DNA from: Portulaca oleracea
Lineage: Eukaryota > Streptophyta > Magnoliopsida > Caryophyllales > Portulacaceae
Reading direction: 5' to 3'
Assembly (NCBI GenBank): GCA_029582165.1
Contig: CM055875.1
Span: 25,685,144-25,749,143, forward strand
DNA: 64,000 bases
Under the pieces are notes generated by a model. That model did no database searches. It worked only from the letters and a program-made list of their open reading frames with translations, and was not told the origin of the DNA. Each line of letters opens with the position of its first letter. Positions within the stretch are counted from its first letter, which is position 1. Positions 10,479 through 21,649 of this stretch are shown here, in pieces. The position numbers and the translations under genes are program-made.

Positions 10479-12394
10479 GAAGGAATAAGCTTATTGATAA
10501 GATGCCTTCGAGGTAATATCCTTCCTCACCTTTTGTGTATATTTAGTGAGTCGGTTTTCTTTTCTTCTTTTATTTTATTTTTGTGTGTGTCATTTTCTTT
10601 TATTTTGGGGTGCTTGCTTACCTACTTCCGTTTCCATTTGAGTATACGGCAACCTCTTTGTGTGGGAGTGGGAGGGTAGTTTGCATTCCAGTTTTTGAGT
10701 CTAAGAAAAGAAAAAAAGAGTCGTTTTGTAAATATTTTAGTTTGTTTTCTTAGTTCATTAGTCCTTAGTGTCTTGTATAGTTTGTTTTTCCTTTTCATCT
10801 TGCATGTGAACCATCACACATAGTATGTTTTTCTTGTTTATTTCTAACCTATGGTGTGATGTTCCTTGGATCGTGGATTGAGTGCTTTTTATTGAAAATT
10901 CTGAGGTAACCTCTTTCCACCCTCTCTTTATGTGAATATATCGATAATTCATGATGCATGTTTGATTTTCTTTTGGGTGCGAACCCTTGAGTGTGAATGT
11001 TGGATATATATTGTTGTTGGGTAGTGTGGGCTCAGTGCACCGCTTTTTATGTGATAAGTGTTTTATATATATATTTTTGTTGGTTTTCTACCTCGCTTGT
11101 GACACCCTTCTTCTCACAATGGGGACATTGTGATGTCTTATGTTGGAGTGGGGGTGATATCTTTTATTGTTCATGGGTAGATTACCTAGTTTTGAGTCTT
11201 TGTTTTTGTTTTTCGTAGTTTGTGTCTAAAAATTTAAAATTTTGTGTGTGAAAAGAAAAGAAAAATGGAAGAAATGTTGTGAAAACCCAAAAGTTGTTTT
11301 TCTTTTTGAAGATGTTTCCGTTCACAGTTGTGTAGATAGTTGTCTAATCAGTTGATTCAATCAGTTAGAAGCGGCCGGTATGAATAATGATGGGCCTTAG
11401 GAAGGATTTTTGCCATGACTTATCTCTATTAGACCTCTACATGGAATGGGAAAGCGGAATCCTCAAATCTTACACGCTTTGACGTGTCTTCTTACCTAAG
11501 TTACGGTTTTAGTTGTTCAATTACTTAAGCTCTTAACTAATGCATTAAATAATTATTATGCCTGCCTACCGTCATGGGTTGGTTTGGGTGGATCGGCACC
11601 TATGCCCCTTAAGTGCAATGACTCACGTATGGAGAAACCCAGCAGGAGGGTAACCTCATGCGAAGGCGGTGCTTAAATCCCGCAAACCCGACACAAACTC
11701 TAAAAGACACAAAGCGGATTGAGTGGAAATAAAACAGCGTAGGTTTTGAAAACGAAAGAAAAGAGCGAAGCAAGAAAAAGAAAAAAAGAGTTGAGCAAAA
11801 GAATGGTAAGAAAGAAAGTAAAAAAAGAAAAGAGCAAAGTAAGAAAAAGAAAGAAAAGAGAGCAAACTAAGAAAAAGAAAGAAAAGAGAGGTTAAAAGAA
11901 AAACCAAGAGTGAAGTAGGATAGATAATCCCGAGCTTGAGCATCAGAACAACTCGATTGTGCAGTTTAGGATAGTAAGGACCGACTAGAGCCCACTTGCA
12001 CATATGCACGAGGTGATTTGCTCATCAGGAAGTGTTTTGGTTCAAAATCTCAAAGATTGGCAGTTTTCCAACCTTCGTGTCTTAATTTGTTTATACTTGC
12101 TTCTTCCAATTGATTGTTGAGGCGGGTTTGGGAACTAGGTGCATGATTGGGGACGGGAATATCTTCTTTGCTTTTGTTTTGTTTCGTTTTTCGGTTTTCA
12201 TTTCTTTTTCTTTCCCTCTTTCCTTCTATGGCTTTTGTGGGTCTAGTTGCTATAAACCCTCACGAGACCTACCTCGTCCACCCGGGCTACCGGGGGGTTT
12301 AAAGGGCTTGAGGTATGTGCTAAATGCATCCGCGATTCCTGCGAAAGTGAGTTAGGTTTTTAGTTTTTCTTTTTAGTCCTTTTCTTCGTTTTTA
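10479..12394 (+). other. Long untranslated 3' region of E1
   Basis: About 1.9 kb with no convincing ORF, yet it aligns along its whole length with 53952-55859 of E2. Shared landmarks include an identical stretch just after the stop codon, a GATGTTTCCG block near 11320, and a long purine tract. Such conservation of non-coding sequence between copies suggests signals for packaging, processing or second-strand priming. In autonomous relatives, pol or env-like sequence would lie in this interval. Confidence 0.7.
11740..11925 (+). repeat. Purine-rich (GAAA/AAGA) tract in E1
   Basis: About 180 bases almost free of pyrimidines, built from short repeats such as agaaaagagc and aagaaaaaga. A similar but shorter tract lies at the same place in E2 (55225-55375), roughly 500 bp before the 3' LTR. 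It is far longer than a normal polypurine tract. It may be a secondary plus-strand primer or only a simple-sequence expansion. Confidence 0.75.
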
Positions 12395-12415
12395 GTTTGC
12401 TCGGGGCGAGCAAAC
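12395..12415 (+). other. Perfect 9-bp stem hairpin just before the 3' LTR of E1
   Basis: Arms GTTTGCTCG and CGAGCAAAC enclose a 3-base GGG loop, 16 bp before the 3' LTR. The identical hairpin occurs at 55860-55880 in E2 in the same position. It lies where Athila-type elements carry a conserved GGGACGAGCAA motif close to the polypurine tract, so it is probably part of the element's replication signal. Confidence 0.8.
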
Positions 12416-12431
12416 CCTTGCGTTGGAGTGG

Positions 12432-13837
12432 TGTTCGGCCTCGTTTCGAGCCGAATTTCTTCTCTTTTATAGGGTATATTTGCTTGTTTTAACCCTTATT
12501 TATATATTAGATATAATGATTTAGTGTTTTGTAGGAAAATAAGGAGTTAGAAGAAGTTTGGGCTTAATTGAAGGTTTTTAGGGAATCCCGAGCTATTTCC
12601 CGAGTCAAACCAAGTCAACCCGAGCCGAGATCCGAGTCAAACCAAGTCAACCCGAGCCGAGAGCCAAGGCGAAACCGAAGTTGGAAATTCCATATCAAGA
12701 TTGGCGCAAACAGGAACGGTACAAACTCAAAGGTTTGAAATATGTGTGCCTTCACCCTTTGGGTCATAACTCTTCGTTACAACTCGATAGCTCTGAAATT
12801 TTGGGAGCTTAAAGTACACGAGAACTTTCCATCGATATCTTACGGGCCTAAAACGGAGTTCGGATGAAGAAGTTATGCGCGTTTGAAGTCGGCAGGGAAA
12901 AACTGCCCAGAACGCTTGCTCGCCCGAGCCATCTGCTGGCTCGCCCGAGCAAGGCTTCGGGCAACAAAACACTTGCCAGGCGGCTTGCTCGCTCGAGCCA
13001 TCTGCTGGCTCGCCCGAGCCACTCTGTCTGCGGAGAAATTGCTGCGCGTGCTGAGAATTATTTCTAGGGTTTTGGGTTGTATTTTTCCTTCTTCTATAAA
13101 TACCCACTTGTATTAATCCAAATTATCAATTAGCCTAGGTAGTTTAGGAGTAGAATTAGATTTAATTGCTTTCCTTTATTTGCTTTAATCTCTCTTAATT
13201 GTTCTTCAAGTTTTCAATTGTTCTTCATTGTTCTTCAAGCTTTCATTGATTTCTAGCATTTGTATTCAAACTTTCTCAAGCTTTCTCAATTCAAGCAAGT
13301 TTCCATTAAAGTTTTACAAGCTTTCTCTCTCTTCTCTCTCTCTCTCTCTCTAATTTCCATTGTTGACTTGTTTTCCAAGCTTTATAGTGTTAGCCACAAT
13401 CAACTCCATTTTTAGTGGGGAGGAGGGTCAAGGAACTCCAATTCTACTTACTAGTGAGAATTTGGGGGATTCTTGGTAATCCAAACCACAATTTCTTGTT
13501 TGTTCGGGGGAAATTCAAGTGTAGATTGAAGGTTTATTGAAGATTAGTCATCAAAGGTATAATTTCTCGTTCCCAATTTCATTGTTCATTCATTGTCTTC
13601 ATTCATGCCTTTTAATTGCCTTCATCTTTAAGTGCTTTCTTTATTACTTTCTTTTAATTGCTTTCTTTATTATTATCATGTCTAAGTTAGATTTAAATGC
13701 TTTCTTTACATAATTTATCGCTTTCCGCACTTGAGAAAAACCCATTTACACGAACCGATTACCTTAATCAAGCCTAAACACTCATCCCTGTGGACCGATC
13801 CCTAACTTATAAAACCACAAAAATTACAAACCGAACA
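12432..13837 (+). repeat. 3' LTR of E1
   Basis: TGTTCGGCC to CCGAACA, followed directly by TSD TTGAT. It keeps several GGCTCGCCCGAGCC palindromes (12917-13021) of which the 5' LTR retains only one. Otherwise it is nearly identical to 7589-8912. It has a TATAAATAC box at about 13095-13103. Confidence 0.93.
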
Positions 13838-14740
13838 TTGATGCTTGTCCAGAAATGTTATCCCAAGCTCCATCTACCATGAATCTATTTCTCAGTAGCG
13901 ATTCACCCTTTCTCCCTATATCCAGGACTTTATCTTCTTGTTTCAAGATCGTTCTCCTCATTCATCTCATAATTTGATAACTCCACCTCGATGCTTCCTT
14001 CATATTGATGAAAGCAATCATTTCATAATTGCCTGATTCCTGCTGATTTTCTGTATCTGTACTTTGTTCCGTATTTTCGTTATAGTCCATAATGTAGCCG
14101 TAAACAACAACAATCTTGTCCCACTATCTTTATCTATGTTCATCAAGTATCTGATCTAATTCATCAACCATTCTGGTCAATGAAGATTATTATTTTTGAT
14201 CTTTAGTCCTATATGTTACACCAACACTGATGATCGCCTTCCATATATATCTGGATATAATTATCTCCAATCACTAGTGTCATCTCTCATAATTTCTAAA
14301 TAAATATCTTTATGTTCGGTGGAATAGATAGGTGCCAAAACTTTCTCAACACTTTATTTATATGCTCCTGACGGTCCTTATTAATACTCTTGTTCTTATT
14401 GCAAAAGAGCCAACATATTGATTTTACCGTATATCGTCTTGATGAGTTTCCTGCCCAACATAGTTGATCTTGAGCTCCTTCACACGGACATGGATTAGAT
14501 AAAAATTTTCATGTTGTTTCTGAACCAAAAGTCTAATGAATTAGTCTTGTATTCCAGAAAGGCCCCCAATTTGTCATGCTCACCCATTCTACAGTTTCGA
14601 TTTCTTACTATCCTCTTGATTGTCCACTTTAATTTGCAATTGATGTCATTGAACCCATCTATCATCTCTCATAAGTACTTTTTTCGCATTGCTAATCTCC
14701 AAGTTACCATTTCCTATGTTGCTTGGGCTATTTAACTAAT

Positions 14741-15102
14741 TGTTGAAATTATGTTGTAGTTGAATATTTCATGGGTGCACTTTAGTATTAAATCATGGTC
14801 ACAATTTGAAAAATCTATGGTTTACTCAGTGGTAAATCATGGTTACAACTTGAGTAAATCATGACAATTTTTTTGACATGAAATTTGCAAGGTAGCTCGG
14901 GCAAGTGTTTGGAATTTTTTTTTAAAAAGTAAATTAAAAAATCATGCCACCTCATCATTCTTGGCCCCTACATATTTTACAATTTAATGCCTCATTGTCC
15001 TCCTCATCCTTCATGATTAATTTGCTTCTTGGATCATTCTTTAAGGTCAATAATCCTTTTTTTTTTTTACAAAACATATTACATGCACCTGGAGAATGTG
15101 CT
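14741..15102. other. Intergenic AT-rich sequence
   Basis: No gene is visible. It contains three loose copies of aaatcatg-type words (14800-14870) and poly(T) tracts at 15057-15069. Confidence 0.4.
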
Positions 15103-16490
15103 TGCAGACACCGGGATTTTGACGCATAAAACAATATAAAAGAAGAGCGGAAGAAATAAAAAGATTTAATAAATACATGCATTTTACATGTATTTGTTCA
15201 CCTAAAGTCACATGCATGATCACATGTGGTCCATCCTAGCTGCATGCACATTTTTTTATATAAGAATGAAGCCATGCAAACCCTAAAGTCACATGCATGA
15301 TCACATGCATGATCAACTCACCAATTCATTCATCAGTTCTCCCTCTCTACTCATTCTCTTACTCTCTTACTCATTCTCTCTAATCTCTCCTACAATCTTT
15401 ATATCCATTACATTCTCATCTCCATCTCCCATCCTATCCATCCTCTATTCTATCTTACTATCCATCCATAATCTTCATCTCTTATCCCACAAAAATCCTA
15501 AATACACATCTTATCCCATTCTTCCTAGGACTCCACAAAAAACCCTAGCCTAAACACATCCAAAACCACAAAAAGAACTTTATTATTCCCCTCTTATCAC
15601 TCTTTTCTTATTATCTTTTCACCACCTTTTTTCTATCGTCCCTTTGGCACTTGGAGAGGGGTTGTAAGGCATCAAGGAGGTTTCAACAAGCATTCAAAGG
15701 CTAGGCAAGGATTTCCCCAACAAATTAGCAATGTAAGCTTTTAAGTGTTCTTGTTTTGTACATAATTGTTTGTAATCTTCTTCTTGTATATTACATTCTT
15801 GTTGCATGATTCAATGAAATAATTCTATAAAGTATTCATTCATTTCCCTTCCAAACTTTATCAAAAGCACATTTTAAACTTTTAGTAGAGTCTTTCCTTT
15901 TGTGACAGGCGAATTCTTAAAGTTTACTTTTCGAGTTCGTAGCCTTACCCCCGAATCCATTCTTGGGTTTTGCAGGCAGAGTCTTTCATTATTTTCTCTT
16001 TAGTTTTTCTTGGCTTTTCTCTTTAAAAAGTCGGGTGGCGACTCCCATTTCGAACCAAAACACATCGAGGATTGCATAAACTATGACTAACATGGTTTAA
16101 CAATGTATCGATGCAACTTTAAGGTTTTCTTTCCTATATTTCTAAATAATAGTTACATAAATCACTCTCTTTCGAGCCTAACATTTAAATGAGCAAATTG
16201 GATTAAACTTAGAAGAGTTTGGAACAAGTGATTGTTCACTCTTAAAGGTTAATTTCAATAACTTATAAAATGCATAAGTAAAGGGAAAGTGATTTTACAA
16301 AATATTATTCATGAAATGTAAGGTTGATTTCCTTAAAGAGTTTTCAAAGGTTAAACCCCAACACAAATCATCAAATCACACCCCAATCCAAACGTGGACG
16401 TTGGGAAGCCCGAACGACGAGGAAAAATGTCCACAGTGCTCCCATCTTTGTGAGCGAACAATCGTAATAATAAAAGTGAACAATACTAAT
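15103..16490 (+). mobile_element. Tat/Ogre-like LTR remnant, ends uncertain
   Basis: It starts TGCAGACACCGGGATTTTG, which resembles the TGTAGACACC start of Tat/Ogre-type LTRs. It contains a TATATAAG box (15256-15263), a long CT-rich leader (15330-15550), and near 16036 a GGTGGCGACTCCCATTT word often seen near the end of such LTRs. No TSD or right end was found. The sequence before 16490 continues after 19883, because another LTR has inserted there. No ORF is recognisable. Confidence 0.5.
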
Positions 16491-16619
16491 TGTAGACATC
16501 AAAAATAAAACTCAATAAGCACTTCGAGGATTTTAGGCTTGTTAGAGTCATCAAGGACTTTGGCTTATAAAGTCAACTCCCCGTCAAACTAGGTTAAAGG
16601 GTCTTCGTGAATCCTAACT

Positions 16620-18672
16620 CAGCTGGTCCTCGCGGATCCAAATGAATCAGGCTCAAGACGGTCCCTCACAGATCCAATACTTGGGATCGTCGCGGATCCA
16701 GTACTCGGGGTCCTCACCTATTCCGTACCCGGGGTCCTCGCGGATCTAGTACTCAGGGTCCTCGCCCATTCCGCATTCAGGTGCCTCCCAGATTTCGGTA
16801 TTCTCAGTCAAAGTCAACTACCGGGTCAATGTGAACTCTTGGTCAAAGTCAACTCCTGTTCAAGTAAAAATCAACTCCCCGATCAAGGTCAACTCCTAGT
16901 CAAAGTCAACTCTTGGTCAAGTCAAAGTCAACTACGGGTCAAAGGGTCCTTGTGGATCCCAACTCAACGGGTCCTTGTGGATCCAAATGAATTTGGCCTA
17001 AGTCGGTTCCTCGCGGATCCGTTACTCGGGTCCTTCGTGAATGCGGGTACATGGGATCTTCGCGGATCCCGAATTATCAAGTAACTCTTTCGGGGCCACA
17101 GATGATTATTTAGGTAAGAAAATGAGCAACCTATAGCAAAGGGCAACTCAAAACAATGTTCATTGTATTGATCTCGTCGCAGATCTCGGGTCCAACCCAG
17201 AAAATTTTTGAACGGTTTTATTTTTTGGAAGTATAGTGCAAGCCCGTGCTGGGATCTTCGCGGATCCTAGTTCCAACCCATATTATATTTTGATGATAGA
17301 ATTCTTTAATTTTGCATTATTCAAACGAAATTCAGTCTACGTGCACGGGAACCATGCAGATCCTCGCGGATCCCAGTCCGACACAGACCATATTTTGACA
17401 ATGGAGGTCGTTAAATTTGCATTATTTAAGCAAAATACAGTCCAAGGGAACCATGCGAATCCTGGCGGATCCCATATTCAACATAAGACCATTTCGAAAA
17501 TGAGAGTATCCAGCTCTTTGCGGATTCCATTTTCAACACAGATACTCGTGAATCCCATACTCGGACTCCTCGCAGATCCAACCTGAAGACAAGCCATGCA
17601 ATCGTCAGTCAACATGTAAACTGTAAGTCAAAACCGCTCACTCCCACAATGAGTTCCTCGCGGACCCTGTGAACTGCCAGATAGTTTTCTTCAGTCAGAA
17701 ACGGTCAGGCAGTTTTCTTCAGTCAGAGAACTGCCCCTGCCCACTATTAAATCCTCGCGGATCTCATGGAGTGATGGAAGGTGCTGCAACTGCTAATAAC
17801 CTCCAGGTAGGAGGCTGATAAAAAGGGTTGTCATCAGGCATTTTGGGGTAGATTTTGATCTGGTATAGTTGCACACAAAAGTATTCACAACAACAAGAAA
17901 ACATCCTGTTTGAGTAGGGATCTCGCGGATCCAGTGAGAAACACAGCGGGTCACTTGAGTTTGAAACAGTACAAGGGTATTTGCGGATCCGCAAAAAAGT
18001 ATTCACAACAACGAGGTGTCCTGTTTTAGTGTGGATCCAAGGAGTGTTTTGAAACTTTACATAGGTCTTCGCGGATCCGAATAGGAGATTGGTAATTTTT
18101 TTTCCTTATTTTATGCTTGTAATCATGTATTTCATACTCCCCGCCCGCTGTAATTTTTCTCATTAAGATGTTTATTTGTGTGTTTATATTCATTTTTGCA
18201 TGAGTTAATTGCGAAATCGTTGTGGCAACTTCATTTTTTTTTGTTTTCTTCTTTTGCTAAACAAAACCCGATGGAATAAAGGTCGTTTTGACGGGCGGTG
18301 TAGGAACAACCCTCCTACACTTGTACCTTTACCCCCAAACCCGTTTTTTGGTTCGTAGCATGGAGTTTCTTTTTCTTTTTCTTCTGTTTTGTTAGTTTTC
18401 TAAAAAACTAACTGGCGACTTCGATTCTATTTCGTACGCGTTTTTTTAGTTTGACAACTTTTCTTTTTAATGATTTTCTAAAATATTGTGGCGTCAAAAT
18501 TGTTGAGGTTGGACCGAAAATCACCCAGCATCATGGGTTTGAGATCCTCGCATATCCCACACCCATGGGCTTGGATCCTCGTGGATCTCAAACCTGTGGG
18601 CTTGGGTTGATAACCGTTCCAATCTCCAGCAAAATTTGTAGGACCCTCTTGAATGTGGGATCCGCGAGGATC
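16620..18672. repeat. Interspersed array of a TCCTCGCGGATCC motif
   Basis: About 25 copies of a 12-13 bp word close to TCCTCGCGGATCC occur over 2 kb at irregular spacing (for example 16627, 16739, 17008, 17253, 17361, 17752, 17920, 18068, 18573). One is inverted near 18659-18671, where two copies form a palindrome. Intervening sequence is not repeated at one fixed period, so this is not a simple satellite. All copies lie inside the solo LTR at 16491-19883. Confidence 0.85.
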
Positions 18673-18678
18673 CACGGG

Positions 18679-19652
18679 TGATGTATACTTGATGGCCATA
18701 TACATCAAGGTCAACTAAGGAAGACATCAAATACTCACCTACATGGAAGAAGAGCTCACATCTCTTACATATCTCTCTACTTTGGAAGGAATCTACAAGG
18801 GTACTTAAGTAATTTGCTCCATAACTCAAGAACCATCAAGCTACCATGGAAGGAGTCTTAGAGTGGATTAATCTACATTCCAAGAGCTTTCCAAGGGTTC
18901 AAGAATCTTTAGATTTGGTTAAGTATTGAGCAAGTTATCATCATTTGTAATCTAGCTTAGTTCATTTGTTTCCTTATGATGTAATCATGTGTATAAGATG
19001 ATGTAAGCTAGATGGTTGTAATTTCTTTCATACCACACGCCTAAGGGGGCCTCTACTAGTATAAATAGACCCCTTAGGGTGCCTTGTATCATCATTCAAT
19101 CATATATCAAATACAATCAAACACATGATGTGTTGTTTCTCTAGCTTTGTGCTAGTGTCTCTTCGTTTCTCTTGAGGGAGAACGAAACTAATCCCTTCTT
19201 CTATCCAAGGTTGGCGTCCTTGGTGGTGATAGGAAGGAATTGAAGGTCTCTTGAAGGTGGTGTGGCTGTATCCTCCAAGAATCTTCAAAGCCATTATCAT
19301 TCATTCATTCATCCATTCAAACGTTCATCTACATTCATCCAACTTTGAGTGTTCTTTCAAGAATCAAACAACATTGGATTTTTCAAGGAGCATTCGTCCA
19401 TCATTGAAACGCCAAACATTCATCAAAGTGACGTTCAAACATCATCCATCATTCGTTCATCATTCGTTCAACCATTCGTTCATCATTTCCATTCGTTGGG
19501 TAATCATCTTTCATAGTTCTTTCCATCCTTTTTATCCATTTCTATTCCATTTTTGGTTCTTTTGAACTTTGAGAAGGGAGATTCCTATCTTCGTTTTTGA
19601 AGATCCTTAGATTGTGTGTAATGTGATCATCCCTTGGTCTCATTATGCATCA
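18679..19652 (+). mobile_element. Solo LTR with TSD ACGGG
   Basis: A 974-bp segment starting TGATGTATAC and ending TATGCATCA (tips TGATG/CATCA), flanked by a perfect 5-bp TSD ACGGG at 18674-18678 and 19653-19657. It carries a TATA box and a downstream leader but no PBS or ORF. It sits inside the older solo LTR at 16491-19883. I cannot assign it to Copia or Gypsy. Confidence 0.88.
19060..19067 (+). promoter_or_regulatory. TATA box of the 18679-19652 LTR
   Basis: TATAAATA, flanked by CCTAAGGGGGCC upstream and ACCCCTTAGG downstream. These could pair and place the TATA box in a loop. It is typical of an LTR promoter at the U3/R junction. Confidence 0.6.
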
Positions 19653-19888
19653 ACGGGGGGCCCAAACTGATCTTGGCCTCGGGTCGCGAGATTATGTCAA
19701 TATTACCGAAAATTACTAGAAGGAGAACTTGGTTAGGCTAAATTTAAACTACATGAAATGGAAATGACAAAAAGTAAGTACTAGTGCTTAAAATAATTTA
19801 AAAAACATCTTAGGAAACAAGCAACCCTACGTCGATCTCGACACTCCGTGAGGGACTTTACCCTCCCGGTCGCGGGCCCTACACTAAC

Positions 19889-21597
19889 ATAAGATAAGAG
19901 TGAACCTAGTATCCGTGGTTGAACAATCATAACATTCGAAGCACATACTCCAGGGTGCATCTGATAAATTGCACTTTCTTTATGTTGTGTAGCTTTATCG
20001 TTTTTGGTTTATTTTGTTTAGCATTTGAGCAATTTCTTTTGTACTGGCTTGACTTTGTTGTTACGAACTCTAGCCCATATTTCGAGTTATGTACAATAAA
20101 AAAAAAGGGTAATCTAGTTATATTTTAAGCAATTATTGGCATTTATCTATTATGTTGATCTTTACATAAGACATTAGAATGAAAAGCATCATGAAAACGA
20201 CTTATAACTTACAATTGATGGATGATCCCTCAAAGGTAAGAAGATCAAAAGGTGCGCCACAAGCCCCTTACTCCCTTCCTAAGGTACATACATATGGAGA
20301 TTGGGTTTAGGGTCAGACCCTCATTTTTTGGTTGATTTTAGTATTGTTCTGAATGCCTATAATTGGGGAGAAAGGGGTGGGTAGGAGTCATGATTTTGCT
20401 GGATTAGGCTCATAAGGGGAAGGATATGCAACAACAATGGAATCTTTGAATGGAAGGGCTGTGAAAGATATGAAAATGGCCATTCCTTGAGCCATGTTTC
20501 AAAAGCAAAAATCATCTTTCGAAGTTGCCAAGTCTCCAACAAAAGGAATCCCAAGTGTAAGCATTCGCATTTGTGCTCTCCAGGATTTGACCTCATGTTT
20601 AAGCAATCAATCTGCCATAGAAATGCTTAACATTCACATTCTTGTATGAATGCGAGCAAAACGTCCTCTTACAGCTGCCAGTTAGCTTTGCTTTACCTGT
20701 AACATACAACAGGCAGCACCACAAATCAATGATGCGATGCAATGACTACCATGACTCCACTGTGAATTTTCCAGTCCAGATTTCACTGTTTAGGTTTTAA
20801 ATTCTAAGGAAACACGAGTGGGGAAAAAAGATCTTGCCCAGGGATATTTGCTTGTTAAAGCTTAATTTATCTTTAAAAAAAGAAAAAAAAAGCTGTAGTG
20901 GTATTCTTATTACATCTCAAATTTACAGATAATAATAGCTTGCATAGCACAGTCCTCCAAATAAATAACCAAGAGGGCAAAGCAACACAGGTACAAACAC
21001 AAGCATATCAAAACAGATTTTTCAACAAAGAAAGAGATCGAGAGAAACGGGGACATGAAAAGATTATGACATTGAATAGCAATATAAAGGCTATCAATAG
21101 AAAATCTGTAGATATCCATCAGCTGAACAAAACAAACATAAGAAACCTGAAAACCATATGCCTGATTCATCTCCTCTTAACCATTTAGAGGCTTTGACTG
21201 CAGTAAACAAGTATGGTAATGCAAACATGCTGCTTTCTATGTCTTAGGCATGTTACTAATACTTTTTTTCATATTTGCATCATGCATATCACTACTAACC
21301 CGAAATGACGCAAACCTCAATCAACAGTTTCAACACCAATTGTCTTCTGAAAAAAGTATTCAACAATTAGGGCATGAAAAGACAATGAGACAACTTGAAA
21401 TCATTTGTTTGAGACAGTACCGAGTATTTACATACTATAATTTAAACATAATTACAAGTTCAAAACTGGTTACTTGAGAAAAGGCCTGTACATACTTGCA
21501 AACTAAGCTGCCAATCTTTTCTTTCACTGCACAAAACGAGTCTTTTCCATCCATCCAATCAATCTACAACAGCCACTTCATCATTGATCTGTGCTTG
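19889..21597. other. Sequence downstream of the FRIGIDA-like gene, no clear gene
   Basis: No convincing coding region. A minus-strand stretch at 20357-20596 is open but matches nothing I recognise, and open frames overlap it. Parts could be 3' untranslated exons of the minus-strand gene at 23120-26419; for example an acceptor-like gttttcag reads on the minus strand near 21150. I cannot prove this from sequence alone. Confidence 0.3.
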
Positions 21598-21621
21598 TTA
21601 TTCTTCATCTGTTAGCCTCTT
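21598..21621 (-). other. Candidate last coding exon of the FRIGIDA-like gene
   Basis: On the minus strand a good acceptor (TTTGATTTTGCAG) is followed by AAGAGGCTAACAGATGAAGA and a stop within 24 bases in every frame that the possible upstream donors would set. The donors are near 23184-23190 (AAAAG/GTGTTA or TATG/GTGAGC). If used, the intron would be about 1.56 kb. It is equally possible that the ORF simply ends at 23120. Confidence 0.3.
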
Positions 21622-21649
21622 CTGCAAAATCAAAGCACATGTCAAAATT

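Larger units (their letters stand above)
7589..13837 (+). mobile_element. LTR retrotransposon E1: non-autonomous, Gag-only, tRNA-Asp-primed
   Basis: A complete 6.25-kb element with a perfect 5-bp TSD TTGAT (7584-7588 and 13838-13842). It has LTRs of 1324 bp (7589-8912) and 1406 bp (12432-13837) starting TGTTCGGCCTCG, a tRNA-Asp-type primer-binding site, one ORF (9072-10478) and a 1.9-kb untranslated 3' part. No protease, RT, RNase H or integrase reading frame is present in any frame. The primer site and Gag resemble Athila-type Ty3/gypsy elements. The two LTRs differ by few substitutions by eye, so the insertion is fairly young. It is a sister copy of E2 (47118-57339). Confidence 0.93.
7191..14740 (-). 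mobile_element. Second LINE remnant (minus strand), split by E1
   Basis: On the minus strand, 14520-13990 translates in pieces as a zf-RVT region (FWHLSIPPNIKIF, KIRNKVQIQ). At 13980-13843 and, past the inserted element, 7583-7400, it reads as an RNase H domain (MVDGAWDN, then DISFKAKLALQAEMRA and TDSQ). The poly(T) at 7189-7199 would be the A-tail at its 3' end. Element E1 (7589-13837) sits inside the RNase H coding part. Several in-frame stops show it was dead. The 5' boundary near 14740 is a guess, because I saw no RT or endonuclease upstream; it is probably 5'-truncated. Confidence 0.75.
16491..19883 (+). mobile_element. Solo LTR, TGTAG...CTACA, with nested solo LTR
   Basis: It begins TGTAGACATC and ends GGGCCCTACA (tips TG...CA, inverted TGTAG/CTACA). 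The flanks are CTAAT (16486-16490) and CTAAC (19884-19888), a 5-bp TSD with one change. Net length without the inner LTR (18679-19652 plus TSD) is about 2.4 kb. It has no PBS, polypurine tract or ORF. It holds the GGATCC-motif array described separately. Lineage by tip sequence: Tat-like, inference. Confidence 0.65.

Noticed and set aside
11656..12009. Minus-strand Phe/Leu/Ser-rich frames (also at 55060-55473)
   Set aside because: They are the complement of the purine-rich tract in E1 and E2.
16620..18672. CRISPR-like array
   Set aside because: Spacing is irregular, repeats are short and degenerate, and the DNA is eukaryotic; the array lies inside an LTR.
20357..20596. Minus-strand open frame as a FRIGIDA-like exon
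   Set aside because: A FAFET stretch recalls the FIYAFEL part of the FRIGIDA domain, but flanking residues do not fit and no matching splice sites were found.
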